Shown: one piece after another, positions 39,742 through 51,000 of the stretch
How the letters are laid out: every line of letters starts with the position of its first letter
How positions within the stretch are numbered: the stretch's first letter is position 1
NCBI GenBank assembly: GCA_012861695.1
Contig: JAAOOA010000033.1
Coordinates: 16,965,934 to 17,029,933 of the forward strand
Direction of reading: 5' to 3'
DNA: 64,000 bases
Origin: Trematomus loennbergii
Lineage: Eukaryota; Chordata; Actinopteri; Perciformes; Nototheniidae
Position numbers and translations under genes: made by a program
Notes under the pieces: generated by a model
What the model was told of the DNA's origin: nothing
The model's database searches: none
The model's input: only the letters and a program-made list of their open reading frames with translations

Positions 39742-41975
39742 CCAAGTGAGTATGGCTTGAAGTCATTTAATGCTCTGTGAAACGCATTCGAAAGAACCTG
39801 TGTCATTTCAGCAATACAAAATGTGCATGCATGCCCCAACATGTACTTATTTGTTCAGCTCTCCTGGATCAAATCAATCCAATATGGAAAAGCACATGAT
39901 TTGCCTTAATGAAGATTGCAAGCCATGACGATAACAACTGCATCATAAAAGGTCAACAATAACAGATGGTGGCAATAGGCTTGAATACTTTTTGAAATGA
40001 CTATTTGATTTTGCACAGAGATTTGTCATCAAAAGTTAGGTATGTAGAACATACGACAACACTGACATGGGAACCAAAGGAAAAGCTCCAAAAATACATT
40101 AAAAGTACTTCTATTTTTTATTCATCTCAAATGAATTGGTGGGAAAATGACTTGAGAGATTCTTCATACAAGAAATTAACACTGAACTCAATATCAAACT
40201 AATAATAATTTCAGGCGAATCGCAGCTCTGTTGGTTGTTGTGATGTGTGTCACTTAAATATGTGCTTAAGAAGCACAGTGCATCAAACGTCTTTTGCCAG
40301 ACAACATAACTTTAACGGGAAAGAATTCTAAATTCAGCTGATTTCCTTATCTCTTGGGGATAGTTTTCAACTCCAGTCATTTTGATTTAACGAGAAAGCC
40401 AGAATGAATCAGAACAAAATGTTGGAGGGGAACCAGGGGTTATACGCTTAAAGAAAATGTCAGACATATATAAGTGAAATACAAAGAAAGTATTGCGCCT
40501 TTCAATCTGCAAGAGTCTGTGGAATCACTCCCTCTGGGATTTAGAAGTTACGTGGGAACACGTCCATTATAGTCAAAAACTGACATAAATAGACTTACTG
40601 CCGGTAACAGTGTTGCATGATGTTTTTATAGCATTTTCCTCACATCAAAATCTATTTCAGTAGGAAGTCAAAAACTCCAACACAACTGTTCAGTTTCTGT
40701 GACCTTATCTTGCCCTAAAGATCTGCAGAAATACGTTCTTAAGCTAATAATTGCTCCACAAATGTGCACTTTAAGATCATGCATCACAATTCTCTTTAAA
40801 TACCTTTGCATGACCAGAATAGTGCTGTTATAAATCACTCCCAATTCACTCCTTTTGGGTCACTAAGACATATGACAAAACTAAGACATTGCTTCACATT
40901 TGTCTCCCCCAACAAAATGTGTATGACTACAAGTGCTATAATTGAATAGAGATTTGTTATAGATTTTTTGTATACCTTCTTAGCATTCTGATTGCAGATA
41001 GTTTACAGAAAGGGGAAAGACGGATGGGAAATTACAGGCAACAATGAATCACAAGCAGACGGACCTCTGGGTGCAGCAGCAGTTCATGGTCAGAGCCTGA
41101 CACCCCAGGGCCACCAGGGTCTTATAAATGTTATATTACAACCTGCAACTGATAGAGAACTGAACCTGTTGTGGACACAAAACATCAACCACTGCTTTAT
41201 AAATTGGTAGAGATAAACAGGTTAGTATTACATGTTTGAGGAGGTGGACAATTTTAATAATTTTGCAGTAGGATACCTTCTGACTCAGCTGAAAAATCTA
41301 CTCCCCAAATTCCAGTGAAGTATTCTCACAGCTCACTTCAGACTGAGCATCTACAGTCTGTGAAAAAACAGGGTTGGGTCAGATTATTTGGAAATGTAGT
41401 TAGTTGATGACTACACATGACATGGAATATTTGTTATAAATCATGTTATCCATTTGATACAAAAACAGTAGTCTGATTTTATCTGAATACCTTTGAGTAC
41501 TTCAGTCTAACCTTGAAAATGTTGCACCTTATACTTATGAATGGATGCATACATTTCCAAATATATTATTTTTCTGAATTCAAACCTCCCAAACATTTTA
41601 TATGCAGAATTTAAGATTGATAGAATATAATGACCCTGACACATCTCCAGGCCTATTGGACACAAGAGGTAAAGGATGCTTCTGTGCTCGGTTGCACTCT
41701 TGTTGACTTTGATGAGCAAGTGTCTGGCGCCATCTAGTGTCATCTATTCAACATTGCTTCCGTGAAGGATGATATCGTTTCAGCCAGTGCTGAGAATATA
41801 ATGTTAATTTAGAATAAAGTATTCATTTTATCGTGTTGTGGATTTTTTCGATTAACAAGCCAGGCGTTTTAATTTGGTGGGGTAGGACGACAAAATGATG
41901 GCTAATGTTCTGCTCACCTCTTCATTGAGCAATTTCCGACAGTAAGCAAAAGCAGCACGATAAAGCTACTCTCCT
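39742..41975. other. Intergenic upstream of gusb, no gene recognised
   Basis: AT-rich sequence with no coding support. CpG content and GC rise only after about 41850, close to the gusb start. Confidence 0.5.
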
Positions 41976-41985
41976 GTCACGTGAT
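41976..41985. promoter_or_regulatory. CLEAR-like E-box (GTCACGTGAT)
   Basis: Nine of ten bases match the GTCACGTGAC element bound by TFEB/TFE3/MITF in promoters of lysosomal genes. It lies 89-98 bases upstream of the gusb ATG, and GUSB is a lysosomal enzyme, so the placement fits. Binding is inferred. Confidence 0.6.
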
Positions 41986-41998
41986 TACAACAACTCAA

Positions 41999-42008
41999 AT
42001 CATGTGAC
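41999..42008. promoter_or_regulatory. Second, weaker E-box (reverse complement GTCACATGAT)
   Basis: Same layout as the CLEAR-like site but with a CATG core, 13 bases downstream of it. CLEAR sites often occur in clusters near transcription starts; this one may be in the 5'UTR. Confidence 0.4.
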
Positions 42009-42073
42009 TGAATAAGCAAAGGAAACCTGCGGAGCTACTTTCCGAGTGGGCAGAATTAGCAGACTTGCACAGG

Positions 42074-45000
42074 ATGCTCTCACCTGAAAGGCCCGGGCTG
42101 TTCCGTGTGCTGTGCCTGTTTGCTCTGTTCGAAGCGGCATGTCTGCTGGACACCGGCATGCTCTTCCCCCGGGAGTCTTCCTCCAGGGAGGTGAAGGAGC
42201 TGAGCGGGCTCTGGAGCTTCAGGGCTGACAAGTCTCCAGACAGGAACCAGGGCTTCGACAAGGCATGGTACAAAAGTCGCCTGAGGGAGGTAAGCAGCAG
42301 GGAAGCTAACGGAAACATAAAGCAGCTCGCGTTTTAGTTTAAAAAGTTAGTTTGAATATTCTCATAACTACTGAATGAGATAAGTTACCGACAAGGGGTC
42401 AAATAACCCACGTGTACATTCATTTTCGTTGAAAAGCTATAAACGTAGACTCCATTGAACATTTGTTTTGACTCAAAAGGTCAATTGCAATAAAAAAGCA
42501 ATTCATATGCAGTCTACATAGCGCCAGTGTTTTCATATGTGGCAACACCAGAGAGCACAGTTGACTGGCCCCATTCACACCTGGGAAACTGAAGCAACGA
42601 CCTAATTGCATCTTTGTAAGCACTGTGAGACTCCGCGCACTACTTTTTCTGTATACATCCTGTAGCTGTGCAGAAATCTCCAACTAATAAACATGTTCCT
42701 TTCATAAGGCAAGGCATATTAAAAGTGCAAAGCAATGTATTGACCTGTGCACATATTTTACAACATTGTCAATATACGTCATCTTTCAAATCATCATTAT
42801 TACAAAGGCCAAAATATATTATGTCATGAGAGGCAAATTGCACCACTGAAACAGGTAAAAATGGCTACTATTAACTCCCCATAATAAGTTTTGATTCAAT
42901 CATAATCATCCCAGTTACACCAACCTCATCACCAACTACAGCAGATCCGCTCTTAATAATGAAATACTGCCTTTTCATTGTTTTGTTTTCCTTAGACGGG
43001 CCCAGTGATTGACATGCCAGTTCCTGCCAGCTACAATGACATCACGCAGGACCCCACTTTGAGAGATTTCATTGGCTGGGTGTGGTATGAGCGTGAGGTG
43101 GTGGTGCCTGCACGCTGGATCACTGATGAAGGAACAAGAGTGGTTATCAGAGTGGGAAGTGCTCACTATTACTCAATAGTGGTGAGTATCACATGTAGCT
43201 TCCCTAAACCATTCCAGTCACACATAGAAAAATAAGTCATCTGCTGGAAAAAATTATTCTGTTGATCCATTTTCCATCTCTTGTGATAATGACATCAGGC
43301 TAATTTGAATTATTTACCCTTTGCAGTGGGTGAACGGGGTGAAGGTGACAGAGCATAACGGCGGCCATCTTCCTTTTGAGGCTGAGGTAGGCAGTTTAAT
43401 CCGCAAGGATCCAACCCAGCCATGCAGGATCACCATCGCCGTCAACAACACTCTGACTCTGGAGACTCTTCCTCCAGGAAGCATCCAGCACATCGACGAC
43501 ATCACCAAGTAACCTAAACACTTTTTATCTTTAAACAAAACCCTATACGACGCTTGCCTAAATTATTGTGTGAGCTAACATAACTGAAGAAAACTTATTT
43601 GCTCAGATTCATTTAAGCCACTTTTTAATAATGGCAATTAACAAGTTTGCATAATTATTCTTACCTGAACTGCTTTCATCAATTACACAATAAGTGACAC
43701 TTAATCTGCTTTTGTCCATGTTACAATGTCTAAAACTGTGAGGAATTGTAAATAATTCCAGTGCTTTACGAATCTAGCTTTTTTTTCTTCTGGTTTTATG
43801 TCATATTGGGGCAAAATGTGTGTCAATTTGTATGTAGATAATGAGGTTAATATATTTGCTGAATAGGTATCCGAAAGGCTTTTTTGTGCAAAACATCTAC
43901 TTTGATTTCTTCAACTACGCTGGTATACATCGACCTGTATTGCTGTATACTACTCCTACGGCCTATGTGGATGACATCACTGTGGTGACGGACTTCTTGG
44001 ATAACACTGGTAAATAATGCATGCACACTTTAAAGTAATTGAAATACTCATGACCACCAAATAACTTATAAAAGAAGAAACTGCTCAATAAAGCTACATG
44101 GGATCTAAACCAAAGAAGAGTAGTTATGTGACTTTATTCATAGAGTTGTTTTCCCTTTGTTTCAGGTCAAGTCAATTACAAGATATCAGTCCAAGGTGCT
44201 ACCACAGCCAGAGTGAAGGTCACTCTGATGGACAAAGATGGCCACTGTGTGGCCTCCTCCACCGAGCCATTTGGAGTGCTCAAAGTAGTAGATGTCAATC
44301 TGTGGTGGCCGTATTTGATGCATGAGAGTCCAGGGTACCTTTACTCTATGGAGGTAAGACAGCATGTTAGTCAATATGACTATCAGGTCAGGTCACATGA
44401 ATATGTGTGACAGACATTCAGTCAGCTTAAAAAAAATAAGAATCCATTTTTTAGTCCATGGTGTAAACTGTTTATAATGCAGGTAACAGCATATTTACAT
44501 CAGTATGATGATAAGACTACATCCTCTACCTTGTGATGGTGCTCAGTTTAGAGGGTAAAACAGTGTGTAATGGCAATTTTAATGTTCCAATGTCCTATAT
44601 CCTTTTGCCATTACTTCACTGGAGGGTTGGAGAGTGATCCAGACACAAACAGATGAATCTCCGGTCCTTTGCTGCAGTTTAGAATGTTGTTTATTTAGCG
44701 TTTTACATACCAAGGTTTAATATAAAGTCAATGGTTGTGGTGAGCATCTGCCGGGCTGGTGGAATCGGTACGCTCTTTCCTCCTGTGTCCTTGTCCTTTC
44801 CTGTCACCTATGACCCCTTTTATACACCCGGTGCAGCTACACCCCGCCACCAAGTGTTCAAAATAGTATTGCACTATACATATAAAGTAAACTGAGACAC
44901 CAACAACACTCATAAAATGGCTCCTACACAGTGAAAACATTCTTTATAGTGTTCCATGTTAAATTAATATTAACATCCTTTAAAGGTGGGGTAGGTAATT

Positions 45001-48000
45001 TTGGAGAAACCAGCTCGAGTGCGCTAGATTTGAAAATACACAGCCAGAAAAAATCTGCCACTTCCTTACAGAGCCCCTCCTCCAACACACACGCACGCGC
45101 ACATGACCAATGAGGGCACGAGATAAGTTTGTGCACAGATGGAAGGCTGACAGGCAGGTAGGCCATCCAGTTATTTTAGCCGGGCCGGCTAAAATGATTG
45201 GTCGTGCTTTGTACAGTACTACGGCTTCCACAGATGACATTTTTTTATGGATTTTATGTCAAAGCACTTCAAGATATTCATTGCTATCGGGATGTTAAGA
45301 GCATTCCATGGAATATAACAAAAAGTGTATCTCGAGCCAGTTTCTCAAACTTACCTACCCCACCCTTAAGTCAAGCTATTCACATTTTTATAATAATACA
45401 ATAATGTAAAATTATCCAATTGTACCACCACTTTAAAGCTAAGCACTGTAATAATAGTAATGCTGTATGTGATGTATTCCTGGACAACAGCAAATGTCTC
45501 TTTGAATCTCAGAAAACATCTTAACACCCTTCACTTTTCTTCTTCAACTGAAATGTTTGCACCTCCTTTCTGTGTGTTATCTTGTTTTAGAACTCCTTGA
45601 CTAGCTTTAGTTGTTAGGTATTCAGCACTTCTATTTACTATGTCACCTGAAAGATTTGCAAGAAATCTTTTTTCTGACTTTTTTTTCTAGGTTCGCCTCA
45701 TGGCAGCCAATGAGAGATCTACGCATGAGGATGTGTATACTCTACCAGTCGGCATCCGCACCGTCAGTGTTACCAGCACACAGTTCCTCATCAACAAGAA
45801 GCCCTTCTATTTCCATGGAGTCAATAAACACGAGGACTCTGATGTGAGTACCACTAGAGGGAAGCAACATATCTGTTGTAACATGACCTCACGTCATCAG
45901 ACAATATATTTCTGATTTAAAAAAAACAAAAAAAAAAAGGACATTTGATATAAAAAGGTTATTCATTACAATAAATCCTCCCTTCCACTTTTTCCCTTGT
46001 GTTGTAGATTCGGGGTAAAGGCTTTGACTGGTCCCTTATTGTTAAAGACTTCAACCTATTAAAGTGGATGGGGGCCAACTCTTTCCGCACCAGCCACTAC
46101 CCCTACGCTGAGGAGATCCTGCAGATGTGTGACCGCCACGGCATCGTGGTGATAGACGAATGCCCGGGGGTGGGCATCAAAGACATGTAGGTGTCACCGC
46201 TCTCATCCTCTGACCTTTGGATGTGTTTGAAGGTTCTGAGTGGGCGACTGCATGAACATGTGACTGGTAGAAAGAGCGTTTTAAGGAAAGAGACAGAGGA
46301 GTCCATCATCGCTACTCCTGAAAACCTCCTGACTGTTTTCACCCTTAGTTTCCAGCTAAGTTGCAGATTGGAAAAACCCACTTTGGGAAATAATAATAAG
46401 TTTCATATTATCAACAGCGTATTGAAAATAAAGTATTTCATATTAACTTTGGGTAGAGTTATGAGCCGGGTTAACCTCTTCCTCTCCCCTCTGGCGATTG
46501 GATGGAAGTAAATTACTCAAAAATCTCCCTTATTGTTAATATACCTACAAAAGAAAATCTCCTCAATTACCTGGGTTTATGGTTTGTGTTTATGGAGTTT
46601 CATGAGGCTGTGATCATCCTAGAGCTCACAACAGCTCATTTTATACAAAGTAAAGTATAACGTTTAAAAAATTGTCAATTAAATGGCTATTATGGTCACT
46701 AAAAAGTATAATGGGGTCTTCATATTCAAGTTCTCAGCTTACAAGTCCCCCCCAGTTGATGCAATTCCAAGACTATTAAGGGAACCCACCATGCAGAAAT
46801 ATTAAAATGAACAACACATTCATTCTGCATGCTTAAACAAACACTGGATGATTTTTGTACCATTCTGCATGGTGTTTGCCCAAAACTGCATAGGAAGAGC
46901 AGAACTTGGGCTTGTATGTAAATAGGAGACTCATGGGTATTCACAGAACCCATTTCCAATCAGATATCTTATGGTGAAAGGTCAGGAGACCCCTGTGAAT
47001 ATGGCCATACAAGTTTTTCCCTACACAAAATGTAGCCTAACTTTGGAGCGCTATTGCGTCCCAATTCTATGGGTTGTGCAAATGGATGCCTTTATGGTAT
47101 CTAGTTTCATATGATACTAGTACCGGTATCTCTAGCTTTAAACCTGAGCCCGTTACATCCTCTGCAAGACAGTAATGTAGAATGTTTAAGGGGATAAAAG
47201 GGTAACTAATCACATGTACAAAATCGTACAAATGTTTTTATAGAAGATGTCAACTCAGTTTCTTTGTTTTTTGTGCCTTGCTGATGCAGTCGCAGTTTTA
47301 GAAACGCCTCCCTAAACCATCACCTGGACGTGATGGACGAGCTTGTACGCCGGGACAAGAACCACGCGTCCGTGGTCATGTGGTCAGTAGCCAATGAGCC
47401 GGCTTCAGAGATGCCCCCTGCTGAATTCTATTTTAAGTAAGTCTTGTTTAGATCCACTCATCAAAGTACCAAAACTGATACATCTGGTCCTTTTGGGTGC
47501 AGGATTATTCACTTTCTATCCCAAAAACTAACTATCCTATCCTATGACAAACTTTTAAAAGGTTTGAAGCTTTAGACTGTCTGTGTGTGTTGCTGTAGGG
47601 GTGTACTTGTTTGTTATTCAGTCATAGCCTATCCCTTTTTTCCTCTGTGTGGAATGCAGTACGAGTGAACCTGCCCTGAACACTTACAGCTGGAGCTCAG
47701 TATCTGCCTGAGGCTCAACCTGCTCTACTGCCGTAACCGTAAAAAAAAGCAGCATAGGGTGTGTGCCGAGAACAAACTGTGCCCACGAGTCCAACGGAAA
47801 TACATGCATGTCACACTAACAGACTAAAAGGTGTGTGCTGAGAACAAACTGTGCCCACGAGTCCAACGGAAATGCATGCATGTCCCACTAAAAGACTTTG
47901 AGCAAAATAAACACTCCCATGTTTACTCAATTAGCTTTACAAACTGAGATGTTCTGTACTGATCGCAAAGCAAAGGATGTATGAAGATTAGATGGTGGGG

Positions 48001-51000
48001 ATTGAGCTCTAAGCAGCTAAATGACAATTTCCTGCAAATGTTATTCATTCCATCGGCACATCCTGGACTAACGATGTCCATTTAACCAATGTAGTTAACT
48101 TTCTTGTTGTGGGAATATATTCAAAAATAGAATAGAAATATGCATCAGACTGTGTGAATGGTTTCTGTGTGCAACATTTTCTAGATGACTGGTGGACAAG
48201 ACACATATTGAAAATACAGATGTTTTTTTAACAACAAAAGTTAGCCCTTTGTGACATTGTAATGACTATACAAAACGTTATGAAACAAAAACTATGTTTC
48301 TCTTACAGGACTTTGATACAACACACCAAAGCTCTGGATCCAACCCGGCCCGTCACTTACGTCTCAAACAGTCACTATGCCCGGGACAAAGGGTGAGTTT
48401 TTATGATATTCAACATGAAGCCAGTGAATGCAGAACATATGAGATACTCACTTTTTAAATCAGATACTGACACTTTCCCATATTGGATTTTATGATACAT
48501 TTCAAAAGCAACAGTTGCTTGACATCATTGGTTTTGTTCTGGATGACATTAGGGGGAAAAAACTAAAACATGTGAAACTAGGGATAAGTACAAAAATACT
48601 GTATCTATTTAAGGGCAGATACTGATGATATAATCGGATAATTATTCTGCAATTCTACACATTATGTAGAGTGAAGATAACTACCGGTAATGTGGAAAAA
48701 GTGTGTCTCTGTGCGATCATGACTGATCTTCTTTACTTAATGTATATAGTCTATATACATAAAGTAAAGAAGATCAGTCATGATCAGACTTAAAGGCCTG
48801 ATGTAAAAGTGTGTGTTATCCTGCTGACCTTCAGAGGTTGCAAACCCAATGTCAAACTAAGTTGTTTACATGCCCACATTCCTGGGCTGTGAGGAATATC
48901 TTTCGGGGTGTAATTCCAAACCTAAAGGTACTGGTTATTTAGCTGACTACCTGCAGCCACTATTTATTAACCTAAGGGCAAATAACTGGCTGTGTGAGAA
49001 ATGACTGCTGCTTCACTCTGTCATGGCCAAAAGGGAAAAACACTGCCAGTCCATAATTCCTTATATCGTGCAAACATTCACTCTTCTGTAAGGTAATAAT
49101 GGTTTGTATCTTGCCTCATTTCTTAATTTCTAATTTACTCTCAAAAAGAACATTTAAAATTGTGAAGAGTATCTTTAAGACTCATATTAAGTATTTTCTC
49201 TCATCCCTAGGCTCCCTATGTGGATGTGATCTGCATAAACAGTTACTTCTCCTGGTACCACGACCCCGGCCACCTGGAGGTCATCCCCCTTCAGCTCAAC
49301 ACTCAGTTTGAGAACTGGTATGGAAAGTACCAGAAGCCCATCATCCAGAGTGAATATGGAGCCGATGCAGTGCCAGGGCTTCACAGTGTAAGAACTCTAT
49401 TCACCCCACTGCAGTGCACCAGTATTTGTATTACTTTCTTTTTGTAGCATTGATAGCCTGTAATACTTTAACGATTTTGTCTTCCTCCGCCTCCCTAAAT
49501 CTGTTTTGGATTTGTTTCCCCAGAAGCATGCTAATGCTTGCTAATGTCTCATTTCCTCTCAAGGATCCACCCATGATGTTTACTGAGGAGTACCAGAAGG
49601 TGGTCCTGCAGAGCTGCCACGACGTATTCGACCAGAAGAGGAAGCAGTATGTGATCGGCGAACTCATCTGGAACTTTGCTGACTTCATGACGGTGCAAGG
49701 TACCGTAGTTGCTGTTATTTCTCCCAGTTTATACACTGCGCCTACAGTTCTATGTATCTGTTACGGCCTGGCTCATAGGCTGCAACAAAGATGGGAGACC
49801 AGAGAAGTGTAACAAAAAGCGTATTTATTTACTATAACCAAAATCAAAGGTCTTCAAAGAAACCTAATAAACGTGGAAGTCAGTTATCAGTAATGATTGC
49901 GTGTATGGGTGTGGGAAAATGTGCAGAAACAAAGACGTGGCCGTGTCCAACAGAAGAGTGAGAGGGCAGTATGGGTTGGTGTTGGCCTTTTATGTCGACG
50001 GCCCAGTTGTGGTTCATCAGGTTGATCACCTGAAACACAAACAAGAGCCAGCCAGCAGAACACAAAGGCAGAGACCCCTAGTGGAGTGGAGGGGGTTGTA
50101 ACACCACCCCCCCCCCCCCTTAAAAAAGGGGTTCCCCTTAGGAACACCGTCCAAACATAGTAACCAACACAGAATAATATTGAAATGCAAAGTTCAAAAT
50201 TACATATACATGTTCCATACTGACCGGTTTGAATTTCATATCGGTGTTCACCCAGTCTCCATTTTCCAACCCAGCAACTCTAGTGCCTGAAGAAGCCTTT
50301 TAAGAGATGCAAACCCGCAACATCAGCGCCTAAGGAAGCTTTTTAAGAGTTTACAGGAAAGATGGAGATCAGAGAGAACACACACTGAAGAGAAGGGTGA
50401 TGGGCCATGCATGGAAGAGCATTAACAGGAGGTCCAAAAACAGATAAACATTCACAAGAGTCCGACAAATTACCTGCAGCTAGACAAAGCTTGCTAAAGC
50501 TTTGCCTTCACCAAGATTCCAGCTATCACAAACTAGAATCAACATAAGCGTCAAACCAAAGGTTCCTCTGAAACAAACGGCTCACTAGCCAACCAAGTCT
50601 TCCTCAGAAGCACAGCACAAAGAGGCAACAAAACTACGCAAAGCTCACCCAACCAAGGCATGAACTGCAGCACTTGTGTTCCCGAAGCTTACAGGTCTAA
50701 CTAACCACTTGTAGACACTTCCAACAAATTACCATTTTGCACTTCCCTCCTGCTACCATCTGATTACTTCCACATAAACCACTGTAACATCCTGCACTAA
50801 GATATCACCACAACCCAGACTTGTTTTAGAACTAATAAAGCCAAACGGTTTACCAGGATTAAGTACTAACAGGAAAACACCAACATTAAAACAAACACTC
50901 ATGTAAACATTGTAATGTCACTTAACACATTTGCAGCCGATCTCAAATAGCACATACAACAGCAGTCGTGTCCCTCTATCTACCAAACCAAAACAGAAAC

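Noticed and set aside
39451..39780. 109-codon open frame
   Set aside because: Runs through a hAT-type MITE and its flank; no conserved domain.
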